Of a DNA stretch of 23,941 nt, positions 13,811-21,663 are shown in pieces. Made by a program: the position numbers and the translations under genes. Position 1 is the first letter of the stretch, and each line of letters opens with the position of its first letter. Source of the stretch: Actinomycetes bacterium (lineage in GTDB: Bacteria > Actinomycetota > Actinomycetes > Actinomycetales > Microbacteriaceae). The notes below the pieces were generated by a model. It was not told the DNA's origin. It made no database searches and saw only the letters and a list, made by a program, of their open reading frames with translations. The DNA lies in NCBI GenBank assembly GCA_030425055.1, contig JAUHVN010000009.1:1-23941 (forward strand), written 5' to 3'.

Positions 13811-15751
13811 GGTACGCGCCGGGCGCGTGCGGGGCACGAGCACGTAGTCGTCGTGCTTCGCGTCGCGCCCGTCTCCGGCGGTGCGGCCGCGCAGCCGCCG
13901 CCACACCCACGGCAGCGCGTCGCGCGCGAGCCACGATCCCGGCGCGGGCGCATCCTCGTCGGAGTGCAGCACCGCATCGAGTTCACCGAGGGCCTCGGCG
14001 TCGCGCACACCCAGGACCTCCGCCGCGCGGTACGCGAGGAAGCGGTGGCCGCGCGAGCGCAGGTGCACCTTGTCGTCGGCCCACATGTCGTGCTCCCCGA
14101 TCGCCGGGAAGGCCTCGACGTCGAGCAGCAGGCAGCCGTGCCGCTGCGCGATCCCCCGCAGCAGCGCGTTGTACCGCGCGAAGCGCCGCGCGAAGATCAT
14201 CGCGGTGCGCCGCCGCGGCAGGAACGGCGTGACCAGCAGCACGTCGGCGCCGGTTGCGCGCAGCCGCGCGACGGCGGCATCGACCTGGGCGGCGAGCTGG
14301 TCCGGGTTCACCGAGGGACCGACGAGGTCGTTGGCGCCGATCAGCACAGACACGAGGTCGGGCCGCATCTCGAGCGCACGGTCGAGCTGCGGGCCGGTGA
14401 GGTCGGCGACCTTGCGGCTGCGCACCGCCAGGTTCGCGAATCGGAAGGGCTGCGTGCGCTCGTGCGCCAGCAGCATCGCGAGCCGCTCGGCCCAGCCTCG
14501 GAACTCGCCCGCCGGCATCCGGCTGGTGTCGCACAGCCCCTCGGTGATCGAATCGCCGAGGGCGACGTACCGCGACCAGCGCGGACGGTCGACGGATGCC
14601 TCCGACAGTTCGGGGCGCACCGCTGCGCGCGCGGGGAGCGCGTCGTCGATCGTGCGCAGCCGTGCCGCCTGGTCGTAGTGGGTGACGAGGTCGCCGGTGA
14701 GCGTCTGCCACGTGCGCGCCGCGACGCCCTCGCGGGCTGCGGCCCCGAAGGCGCGGCGCTTGGCCTGGTCCCCCAACAGGTCCTCGACGCGCGCTCTCAG
14801 GTCGGCGAGGTCTCCGGGTCGGTACAGCCATCCGTCGACGCTCGAGCGCACGAGGTCCACGGGGCCGCCGGCCCCGGTCGCCACGACCGGAGTGCCGCTC
14901 GCGAGGGCCTCCTGGATCGTCTGGCCGAACGTCTCGCTCTCACCCGGATGCACGAACACGTCGAAGCTCGCCACCGCCTCCGCCAGCGCGGTCCCCGAGA
15001 GGTGCCCGAGGAACGCCGCCTCGGGCAGCGCCCGCTGCAGTGCGGCGCGGTCGGGCCCGTCACCCACGATCACCAGGCGCATGCCCGGGATGCCGCGGAG
15101 AGCCGCGAGGTCGCCCACCTGCTTCTCGGGCGCGAGCCGGCCCACGTAGCCCACGATCAGGTCGCCGCTGGCCAGCCGGGCGCGCAGCGGTTCGCTGCGC
15201 CGCTCGGGCCGGAACTGGCGGGCATCCACCCCGCGTGCCCACCGGCGCACACGGTCGACTCCGAGCGACTCGAGCCGCTCGATCGCGGCCGTCGACGGCG
15301 CCAGCGTGAGCGTCGCGCGGCGGTGCAGACGCGCCGTGTGGGACGCGGCGAGCGTACGCCCTCGCGGCAGTCCGTACTTCTCGGCGTACGCGATGACGTC
15401 GGTCTGGTAGATCGCGACCGTCGGGATGTTCAGCGTGTCGGCGGCGACCAGCGCCTGCCAGCCGAGGACGAACGGCGAGGCGAGGTGGATCACGTCAGGA
15501 CGGAAGCGCCGCATGAGTTCGGCGAGACGCCGGCTGCCGGCGACCGCGACGCGCACCTGCGGGTACTGCGGCAGAGGGAAGGAGCGGACGAGTTCGACGG
15601 GCACGTCCAGCGACGGATGGCTGTCGGGCCCGGGTGCGACGACGAGGACGTCGTCACCGCGCAGGGCGAGCTCCTCGACCACGCGCAGCACGGAGTTGGT
15701 CACGCCGTTCATGTGCGGCAGAAACGATTCGGTCAGCAGCAGCACTCTCAC
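13796..15751 (-). CDS. Fusion of a GT4 glycosyltransferase and an SGNH hydrolase
   Basis: A 651-residue protein in one uninterrupted frame. Residues ~1-365 are a GT-B glycosyltransferase of family GT4, like MgtA/PimB-type alpha-mannosyltransferases: MRVLLLTESFLPHMNGVTNS, VGYVGRLAPEKQVGDL, and the EX7E motif (E273 and E281 in GESETFGQTIQEAL). Residues ~390-580 are an SGNH/GDSL hydrolase: ALGDSITEG (nucleophile S401), IGAND (N474) and DDKVH (D560, H563). The tail is basic. Neither part has a signal peptide or membrane segment, so both act in the cytosol, perhaps on a glycolipid or acylated glycoside. GTG 15751 gives the canonical N-terminus; longer openings to 15826 are Arg-rich and unsupported. 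Confidence 0.9.
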   Translation of the reverse strand: MRVLLLTESFLPHMNGVTNSVLRVVEELALRGDDVLVVAPGPDSHPSLDVPVELVRSFPLPQYPQVRVAVAGSRRLAELMRRFRPDVIHLASPFVLGWQALVAADTLNIPTVAIYQTDVIAYAEKYGLPRGRTLAASHTARLHRRATLTLAPSTAAIERLESLGVDRVRRWARGVDARQFRPERRSEPLRARLASGDLIVGYVGRLAPEKQVGDLAALRGIPGMRLVIVGDGPDRAALQRALPEAAFLGHLSGTALAEAVASFDVFVHPGESETFGQTIQEALASGTPVVATGAGGPVDLVRSSVDGWLYRPGDLADLRARVEDLLGDQAKRRAFGAAAREGVAARTWQTLTGDLVTHYDQAARLRTIDDALPARAAVRPELSEASVDRPRWSRYVALGDSITEGLCDTSRMPAGEFRGWAERLAMLLAHERTQPFRFANLAVRSRKVADLTGPQLDRALEMRPDLVSVLIGANDLVGPSVNPDQLAAQVDAAVARLRATGADVLLVTPFLPRRRTAMIFARRFARYNALLRGIAQRHGCLLLDVEAFPAIGEHDMWADDKVHLRSRGHRFLAYRAAEVLGVRDAEALGELDAVLHSDEDAPAPGSWLARDALPWVWRRLRGRTAGDGRDAKHDDYVLVPRTRPARTRQLG

Positions 15752-15889
15752 GCGTCCAGCGTGACGGCCCGGAACGTGCCCGAAGCGCGAAACGGCACGC
15801 CGTCGCCGAGAGTTCACCCGCCGCACCGCTGCCCGTCACCGACCATGCCCGTTCCGTTCCCGTTCACCGACGGCTGTTAGCAACGGAGC
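15752..15889. promoter_or_regulatory. Divergent spacer between the fusion gene and dedA-like gene
   Basis: 138 bp with no gene. TTAGCA (15877-15882) lies 7 nt before the GTG of the DedA-type gene and may be its weak -10 box. I see no clear promoter for the fusion gene. Confidence 0.35.
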
Positions 15890-16489
15890 GTGGACGGCGC
15901 ACTCCTGGATGCCTTCGCCGCGGGGCCGTGGGCGCTGCCTCTGCTGTTCCTGCTCGTGCTCGGCGACGCCTTCCTCGTGGTGGTTCCGGGCGAGGCCGCG
16001 GTCACGGCGTTCGGCGCGCTGGCGGTGTCGACCGGCTCACCGCCGCTGGCCGCGGTCATCGCCGTCGCGGCCGCCGCTGCGGCCTGCGGCGATGTCGCCT
16101 GCTACACGATCGGACGTCGCGTGGGCGTCGACCGCTGGCGGTGGATGAGGGCCCGACGCGTGCAGGCCGCGATCGGGTGGGCGCGCGACCGCCTGCATCG
16201 CAGCACGGCGACGGCGCTGTTCACGGCGCGGTTCATCCCGTTCGCGCGGCTCGCGGCGAACCTCACGGCCGGGGCGACCCGCGTGCCTGCGCCGCGGTAC
16301 GTCGCGATGGTGGCCGTCGCGGCGACGGTGTGGGCGGCGTACCAGGCCCTGCTGGGCGCGCTCGTGGCATCCATCCTGCCCGGCGGAACCGTCACGGCGG
16401 TGCTCGTCTCGATCGCCGTGGGGCTGGTCACGGGCTTCGCCGTCGACGCCCTGCTCGCCGCACGACGGCGACGGGCGGGCCGCTCCTGA
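15890..16489 (+). CDS. DedA/VTT family membrane protein
   Basis: A 199-residue inner-membrane protein with about five hydrophobic stretches. DedA/VTT proteins are implicated in phospholipid and undecaprenyl-phosphate flipping and in envelope homeostasis. The family signatures are VVVPGEAAVTAFGAL (about 30-44), the CGDVACYTIGRRVG segment (about 66-79) and FTARFIPFARLAANLTAG (about 110-127). The GTG at 15890 has GGAG only 1 nt upstream, too close to serve as a normal site, and a leaderless start is more likely. The C-terminus ends in Arg-rich cytosolic sequence, 30 nt from the convergent kinase gene. Confidence 0.88.
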   Translation: MDGALLDAFAAGPWALPLLFLLVLGDAFLVVVPGEAAVTAFGALAVSTGSPPLAAVIAVAAAAAACGDVACYTIGRRVGVDRWRWMRARRVQAAIGWARDRLHRSTATALFTARFIPFARLAANLTAGATRVPAPRYVAMVAVAATVWAAYQALLGALVASILPGGTVTAVLVSIAVGLVTGFAVDALLAARRRRAGRS

Positions 16490-16500
16490 CGCATCCCCGC

Positions 16501-16520
16501 ACGCCCAGGTGAGCGGGCGT
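16501..16520. terminator. Hairpin in the convergent gap after the DedA gene
   Basis: ACGCCC/GGGCGT form a 6-bp stem with an 8-nt loop in the 30-bp gap between two converging genes. It is weak and has no T-run. Confidence 0.3.
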
Positions 16521-17293
16521 CAGCGGGCGATCGCGAGCGTTCGGGCGGCGGCATCCGCGAGCGCCGCGCCGTACGACGGCCCGTGGCCGACGGCATGGAC
16601 GGCCAGCGGATGCAGCTGATGCAGCGGCACGCGGTCGCGCCACCCCCCGCGCAGCGGGTGCCGGCCGTCGTACCCGGCCACCACGGCGTCGAGGTGCGGG
16701 CACCCGAAGAGGTCGAGCATCGCCAGATCGGTCTCGCGATGCCCGCCGTGCGCGGCGGGGTCGATCAGCACCACGCCCTCGGGCGACCACAGCACGTTGC
16801 CGCTCCACAGATCCCCGTGCACGCGCGCGGGCGGATCGTCGTCGTCGAAGACGCCCGCCGAGATCAGGTCGCAGGCCCGCTCGACCGTGCGCGCATCGGC
16901 CGGCGACAGGTTGCCGGCCGCCACGGCGGCCGGCACGAAGTGCATCACGCGGTCGCGAGCGTAGAACCGACCCCACGTCGGATCATCGGCGCGCGGCTGC
17001 GGCAGGCGCCCGATGAACAGCGGACCGTCCCAGCCGTCGGGCGGCGCGCCGAACCCGCGCGCACCCGCGTCGTGGGTGGCAGCCAGAGCCGCGCCGAACG
17101 CCGTGGCCGCCCCGGCCTCGGCGCGCGCACCCGCGATGCGCTCGAGTGAGATGCCTCCCGGCCAGACGTCCATGACCCGCGCGATCCGCACGCCACCGCG
17201 GTCATGCGCCTCGGCGAGCCAGCGCAGGCCCGCCGCCTCGGCCTCGAAGAAGGAAGCCGGGGCGTCGGGCCTGCGCTTGACGACGGGATGCAG
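16520..17293 (-). CDS. Fructosamine kinase family protein, CTG start
   Basis: Members of this aminoglycoside-phosphotransferase-like family phosphorylate sugars attached to amines and help reverse glycation; the bacterial substrate is not certain. The product has 257 residues. Visible features are RRPDAPASFFEAEAAGLRWL (7-26), which is the family N-terminus, HGDLWSGN (159-166, catalytic D161) and the metal-binding DPAAHGGHRETDLAML (D178). The conserved N-terminus has no ATG, GTG or TTG ahead of it: the frame closes at a TAG overlapping the previous gene's stop. CTG at 17293 lies 6 nt after GGGGGAG and is the best start. The only downstream canonical start (GTG 17191) would delete the N-terminal motif. 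The FMN reductase stop is 3 nt upstream. Confidence 0.85.
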   Translation of the reverse strand: MHPVVKRRPDAPASFFEAEAAGLRWLAEAHDRGGVRIARVMDVWPGGISLERIAGARAEAGAATAFGAALAATHDAGARGFGAPPDGWDGPLFIGRLPQPRADDPTWGRFYARDRVMHFVPAAVAAGNLSPADARTVERACDLISAGVFDDDDPPARVHGDLWSGNVLWSPEGVVLIDPAAHGGHRETDLAMLDLFGCPHLDAVVAGYDGRHPLRGGWRDRVPLHQLHPLAVHAVGHGPSYGAALADAAARTLAIAR

Positions 17294-17296
17294 GGG

Positions 17297-17950
17297 CTAC
17301 TCCCCCGCGAGTCCGCCCAGCAGGTGGCCGAACGAGCGGCCCTCTCCCAGGTAGTGCGACGGGTCGAACGGATCGACGGATGCCGCAGGCTCGCGCTGCG
17401 CGATCGCCTCGGCGAGCTCGCGCGCCCCGCGCTCGACGCGCGCGCCGAGCGGGGCGACCTGATCGCCGGAGCCGCCCCAGTCGGACGACGCCGCGAAGAC
17501 ACCGGTCGAGACCGGGGCCGCGTGCAGATAGGCGAACAGCGGCCGGATCGCGTAGTCGATCGCGAGCGAGTGCCTGGCGGTACCCGCGTTGGCGCCGATG
17601 AGCACGGGCGTGCCGGTGAGCGCGTCGGGGTCGATCACGTCGATGAACGACTTGAACAGGCCGGAGTAGCTCGTCGAGAAGATCGGCGTGACCACGATGA
17701 CGGCGTCGGCGGTCACGACGGCGTCGATCATCGACTCCAGCGCCGGCCGGGCGAACCCGGTCAGCAGATTGTCGGTGATGTCATGCGCGTAGTCGCGCAG
17801 CTCGAACGCGTCCACCTCTGCGGTGATGCCGCGCTCTTCGAGCTCGGCGACCGTCGCCGCGGCCAGCCGGTCGGCGAGCATCCGCGTCGACGAGGGATTC
17901 GACAGCCCCGCCGACACGACGGCGATGCGACGAGTGGTCTGAGTGGTCAT
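17297..17950 (-). CDS. NADPH-dependent FMN reductase, CE1759 type
   Basis: A 217-residue flavodoxin-like reductase. The FMN-phosphate loop is SAGLSNPSSTRMLADRL (13-29), followed by VVTPIFSTSYSGLFKSFIDV (about 86-105) and the GANAGTARH segment. It matches the family of reductases partnered with luciferase-like monooxygenases (TIGR04037, CE1759), and the partner is the gene immediately upstream (22 nt away). It should supply reduced FMN to that monooxygenase. The ATG at 17950 has GGAGAG about 10 nt upstream. It is followed 3 nt later by the kinase gene. Confidence 0.9.
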   Translation of the reverse strand: MTTQTTRRIAVVSAGLSNPSSTRMLADRLAAATVAELEERGITAEVDAFELRDYAHDITDNLLTGFARPALESMIDAVVTADAVIVVTPIFSTSYSGLFKSFIDVIDPDALTGTPVLIGANAGTARHSLAIDYAIRPLFAYLHAAPVSTGVFAASSDWGGSGDQVAPLGARVERGARELAEAIAQREPAASVDPFDPSHYLGEGRSFGHLLGGLAGE

Positions 17951-17972
17951 CGTTTCGTCTCTCTCCGCTCGC

Positions 17973-19187
17973 TCAACGACCCGAGACGAGCCCGAAGGCG
18001 GCACCCGACGGGGCGGGCGTGTCCTGGTACGGGCGATCGCCGACGAGGTTGTCGCCGCGGTTGGCGCCCGGCACGGCCCCGCGGGCCCCGCCTGCGGCGG
18101 CGACGAGCGACGCGTGGGTGGGGGCGTCCGGCACGGTCGCGGGGCGATCCTTCGCCAGCTCACGACGCAGCACCGGCACGACCTCGCCGCCCAGGATGTC
18201 GATCTGCTCGAGCACCGTCTTCAGCGGCAGACCCGCGTGGTCGATGAGGAACAGCTGACGCTGGTAGTCGCCGAACGTCTCGCGCATCGCGGCGTACCGG
18301 TCGATGACCTGCTGGGGAGAACCCACCGTCAGCGGCGTCATCTCGGTGAAGTCCTCGAGGCTGGGCCCGTGGCCGTACACCGGCGCGTTGTCGAAGTACG
18401 GCCGGAACTCGCGCACCGCATCCTGCGAGTTGGCCCGCATGAACACCTGGCCGCCGAGACCGACGATCGCCTGCTCGGGCGTGCCGTGGCCGTAGTGCGC
18501 GTAACGCTCGCGGTAGAGGCTGATCAGCCGCTGGTAGTGCTCCTTGGGCCAGAAGATGTTGTTGGCGAAGAAGCCGTCACCGTAATAGGCCGCCTGCTCG
18601 GCGATCTCGGGCGTGCGGATCGAGCCGTGCCACACGAACGGCGGCACGCCGTCGAGCGGACGCGGCGTCGAGGTGAACCCCTGCAGCGGCGTGCGGAACT
18701 GACCCTCCCAGTCGACGACGTCCTCGCGCCACAGCTTCTGCAGCAGCGCGTAGTTCTCGATCGTCAGCGGCAGGCCCTGGCGGATGTCCTTGCCGAACCA
18801 CGGGTAGACGGGGCCGGTGTTGCCACGGCCGAGCATGAGGTCGGCGCGGCCTCCCGAGACGTGCTGCAGCATCGCGTAGTCCTCGGCGAGCTTCACCGGG
18901 TCGTTCGTGGTGATGAGCGTGGTCGCGGTCGACAGCACGATGCGCTCGGTCTGACCTGCGATGTAGGCGAGGGTCGTGGTCGGCGAGGACGACCAGAACG
19001 GCGGGTTGTGGTGCTCGCCGAGGGCGAACACGTCCAGCCCCACCTCCTCGATGTGCTTGGCGACCGTGAGGGTCGCGCGGATCTTCTCCGCCTCGCTGGG
19101 GGTCCGGCCGGTGGTCGGGTCCTCGGTGATGTCGCTCACCGAGAAGATCCCGAACTGCATCCCGGGCCACGTGGTGGTCTCGTTCAC
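17973..19187 (-). CDS. Luciferase-like FMN-dependent monooxygenase, CE1758 type
   Basis: A 404-residue bacterial-luciferase-like TIM-barrel flavoprotein. Visible features are MQFGIFSVSDITEDPTTGRT (10-29), LDVFALGEHHNPPFWSSSP (51-69), LMLGRGNTGPVYPWFGKD and RPLDGVPPFVWHGS (176-189). It fits the LLM family CE1758 (TIGR04036), normally found with a CE1759-type FMN reductase, which is the next gene here. The substrate is unknown. The last ~60 residues (after RRELAKDRPA) are low-complexity and probably disordered. The GTG at 19187 has GGAG 7 nt upstream, and the palindrome at 19220-19245 lies 33 nt upstream, a likely operator. Confidence 0.92.
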   Translation of the reverse strand: MNETTTWPGMQFGIFSVSDITEDPTTGRTPSEAEKIRATLTVAKHIEEVGLDVFALGEHHNPPFWSSSPTTTLAYIAGQTERIVLSTATTLITTNDPVKLAEDYAMLQHVSGGRADLMLGRGNTGPVYPWFGKDIRQGLPLTIENYALLQKLWREDVVDWEGQFRTPLQGFTSTPRPLDGVPPFVWHGSIRTPEIAEQAAYYGDGFFANNIFWPKEHYQRLISLYRERYAHYGHGTPEQAIVGLGGQVFMRANSQDAVREFRPYFDNAPVYGHGPSLEDFTEMTPLTVGSPQQVIDRYAAMRETFGDYQRQLFLIDHAGLPLKTVLEQIDILGGEVVPVLRRELAKDRPATVPDAPTHASLVAAAGGARGAVPGANRGDNLVGDRPYQDTPAPSGAAFGLVSGR

Positions 19188-19219
19188 GATCGTTCTCCGC
19201 TCCCTGTCCGATCACTCGG

Positions 19220-19245
19220 AAGATACATGCAAATGAATGTATCTT
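19220..19245. promoter_or_regulatory. AT-rich operator-like palindrome ahead of the LLM gene
   Basis: AAGATACAT (19220-19228) and ATGTATCTT (19237-19245) are perfect 9-bp inverted arms around GCAAATGA. It is strikingly AT-rich in a GC-rich genome and sits 33 bp before the monooxygenase start, in the only sizeable gap of this gene string. Size and sequence suit a MarR-type regulator; no such regulator gene is in the window. Confidence 0.7.
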
Positions 19246-19267
19246 GCAGAACGTCTGCCGTTCCAGG

Positions 19268-20149
19268 TTATTCCCGGGCGAACATCGCGATCATGTCGCG
19301 GGTCAGCTGGTGCGGTGCGGTCTCGCACGGCGCGTGCCCGGTGTCGTAGACCGCGAGCCTCGCGCCGATGCGCTCGGCGTACTCGGCGTGCTGGGCGGTC
19401 GGCCACAGATCGCTGCGTCCGACGGCGATGAGCTTCGGGATGCCGGTGGCCGCCACCGCCTCGACATAGTCGGGCGTGTCCATCATCTGCGCGACGATGT
19501 CGTCGATGCTGGCGCGCAGCGTGATGCCGAGCCGCTCGCGGACGAAGGCGATGCGCCCCGGCGGCGTGCGGTTGAGGTTGTACTTGATGCCCCAAAGGAT
19601 GAGGCCGGCGGCCCGGTGAGGAGGCATGTCCGAGATCGGCCCGATGTGCTTGACGCCGCGGAACACCTGGCCGACGGCCGGCGGCGCCGCCATGAGGGTG
19701 AGGCTGCGGAACAGGTCGGGACGCTCGACGAGCGTCTGCTGCACGAGCACGCCCGCGTAGCTGTAGCCGAGCACGTGCGCGGGGCCGTCGCCGTCCTCGA
19801 GGATCGCGACGAGGTCGTCGATGTAGAGCCGGGCGTCGTAGCGCTCGCGCGGCGGAGCGAGGCGCTGCGGACCGGCATCCGCCGACTCGTAGTGCCCGGC
19901 GATGTCGTAGGACTCGACGCGGAAGCCCGCCGCTGCGAACAGCGGGAACATCAGCACGAAGTCCTCCTTCGACCCGGCGACTCCCGGCACGAGCACGACA
20001 CGAGGGGCGCCCTCGGGGCCCAGCGTCACCCGCGCGAGGTCGCCCGACGGCGCCGCGAAGCGGTCGCGCACGGTTCCCGTGGGGAACACGTGCCAGTCCA
20101 CGTCGGGGATCTCGAGGTCGCGCTCGGGCGCGTCGTCGATCGTGGTCAT
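19268..20149 (-). CDS. Alpha/beta hydrolase
   Basis: A 293-residue hydrolase. The nucleophile elbow is LGYSYAGVL (S130), the oxyanion region is LVPGVAGSKEDF (53-64), an aspartate follows in AVGRSDLWP, and the catalytic histidine is in YDTGHAPCE. The absence of a signal peptide suggests a cytosolic enzyme; substrate not predictable. The ATG at 20149 follows the carboxylesterase stop by 13 nt. Its ribosome-binding site is weak (GGCGGCG), while TAGTGT lies 10 nt upstream and could be a promoter. It lies between two genes of the same strand and may share their pathway. Confidence 0.9.
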   Translation of the reverse strand: MTTIDDAPERDLEIPDVDWHVFPTGTVRDRFAAPSGDLARVTLGPEGAPRVVLVPGVAGSKEDFVLMFPLFAAAGFRVESYDIAGHYESADAGPQRLAPPRERYDARLYIDDLVAILEDGDGPAHVLGYSYAGVLVQQTLVERPDLFRSLTLMAAPPAVGQVFRGVKHIGPISDMPPHRAAGLILWGIKYNLNRTPPGRIAFVRERLGITLRASIDDIVAQMMDTPDYVEAVAATGIPKLIAVGRSDLWPTAQHAEYAERIGARLAVYDTGHAPCETAPHQLTRDMIAMFARE

Positions 20150-20162
20150 CGCGCCGCCGACA

Positions 20163-21611
20163 CTAGCGCGTCGGCAGGCCGACGAGGTCTGCGGCTCGCG
20201 GGGCGTACTCCGACGAGGCGCCGTCGGCGTCGAAGACGCGCACCGGCTGCTCGTGCGACCACGTCTCCCACCCCGGGTCGCCGTCGCGGACGAACGCCAC
20301 CCAGGCGGAGTGCATGGCCGCCGCGAGCGCCGCCGGACCGTCGGGCCCGCCGAGGGCGACGGCATCCGGGGTGTCGAGCGCATCGAAGACGAAGCCGAGC
20401 TCCATCCCGTGGCATGCACCGAGACCGTCGACGGGGCTGGGCCACCGGAACTCGTAAACGTGGGTAGGTGCCGCGCCGATGCGACTGTCGGCGAGCTGCA
20501 CGGCCGGCCCCCGCAGCAGCATGTCGGTCATGATCTCACCGAGCACCTCGCCGGCGCTCGCATCCGGCCGGCGCTCGCGATGCGCTCTGACGATGCGCGA
20601 CGGCACGCGCGCGGCCGCCCGTGCGACAGCGAGCGTCGACGGGCGCACGCGCTCGAGCATCCCCGTGGGCACGAACCAGAGCCGGTACTCCTCCGACGTG
20701 GTGCCGATGAGCACCGGGATGCCGCGACCCGCGCCGTCGCGGATCGCGTCGAGGGGATTGCGCGGCACGAGGTCGCCGCCGATCGCGAGCGCGACGCCCG
20801 GCGCCCGCGCGAGGGGTGAGGCGCTCGACAGCGCCGTCTGCGTCTCGGCGAGCGCGGCGGGGTCGACCGACGCGAATCCGGCGCGCGTGGCCGGAACCCC
20901 CAGGCGCTTGGCGACGGCCTTCGACATGCGCGATGCCTTCGCGAGCGGCTGGGCGCTGAGCGGTCCGCTCTGCAGGATCACACGGTCGAACAGCTCCCCC
21001 GCGTGCGGCGCCGCCAGCAGGGCGGCGAGCGCGTTGGCACCGGCGGAGTGGCCCATGGCGGTCACGCGCGCCGGGTCACCGCCGAAGGCCCCGATCTCGC
21101 GACGCACCCAGCGCAGCGCGGCCTCCTGGTCGGCGAGGCCGAGGTTCAGCGGCACGTCGTCGAGCACCGCGAAGCCCTCCTGGCCGAGGCGGTACTGGAT
21201 CGAGACGTACACGATGCCCTGGCGGGCGAACGCGGTGCCGTCGTACGCCGCGAGGGCGGCGCTGCCGCGCGTGAATGCGCCGCCGTGCACGAAGACGAGC
21301 ACCGGCATCAGAGCGTCGTCGCTCCGGTCGGCCGGGGCCCACACGTTGACGGTGAGGATGTCGTCACCGGGAACGATCGCCGACGGCAGGTACTTCTCGA
21401 GGCCGCCTCGGTAGGGCGTCTGGGGAGCCGTCGGCCCGAAGGCGGAGGCATCCCGCTCGCCCTCCCAGGGCTCGACGGGATGCGGCGGCGCGTAGCGTCG
21501 CTCACCGAACGGCGGCGCCGCGTACGGGATGCCGAGGAAGCGGTCGACGCCGTCTTCGCGCACGCCGCGGACGGCGCCCATCGATGTGGTCAGGACGGGG
21601 CCATCGGGCAT
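20163..21611 (-). CDS. Type B carboxylesterase
   Basis: A 482-residue serine esterase of the carboxylesterase/cholinesterase family (PnbA-like), hydrolysing carboxylic esters. Visible motifs are FLGIPYAAPPFGERRY (26-41), the oxyanion HGG (109-111), the nucleophile GHSAG (S189), LIGTTSEEYRLWF with the probable acidic residue, and HGMELGFVF with the catalytic histidine. No signal peptide is seen, so it is likely cytosolic. The ATG at 21611 (MPDGPV) has AAGGAG 6 nt upstream; the ATG two codons earlier would abut that site. The TATCCT -10 box at 21645-21650 gives a 5' leader of about 27 nt. Divergent from the acyltransferase gene. Confidence 0.93.
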   Translation of the reverse strand: MPDGPVLTTSMGAVRGVREDGVDRFLGIPYAAPPFGERRYAPPHPVEPWEGERDASAFGPTAPQTPYRGGLEKYLPSAIVPGDDILTVNVWAPADRSDDALMPVLVFVHGGAFTRGSAALAAYDGTAFARQGIVYVSIQYRLGQEGFAVLDDVPLNLGLADQEAALRWVRREIGAFGGDPARVTAMGHSAGANALAALLAAPHAGELFDRVILQSGPLSAQPLAKASRMSKAVAKRLGVPATRAGFASVDPAALAETQTALSSASPLARAPGVALAIGGDLVPRNPLDAIRDGAGRGIPVLIGTTSEEYRLWFVPTGMLERVRPSTLAVARAAARVPSRIVRAHRERRPDASAGEVLGEIMTDMLLRGPAVQLADSRIGAAPTHVYEFRWPSPVDGLGACHGMELGFVFDALDTPDAVALGGPDGPAALAAAMHSAWVAFVRDGDPGWETWSHEQPVRVFDADGASSEYAPRAADLVGLPTR

Positions 21612-21644
21612 GCACATCTCCTTCACGCTCCAGCGCGTCACCCC

Positions 21645-21654
21645 AGGATAGGGT
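21645..21654. promoter_or_regulatory. Overlapping divergent -10 boxes
   Basis: In AGGATAGGGT, the minus-strand TATCCT (21645-21650) suits the carboxylesterase and the plus-strand TAGGGT (21649-21654) suits the acyltransferase GTG 9 nt further on. The two hexamers share two bases, so RNA polymerase should not occupy both at once. Confidence 0.45.
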
Positions 21655-21663
21655 TGCCTCGCC

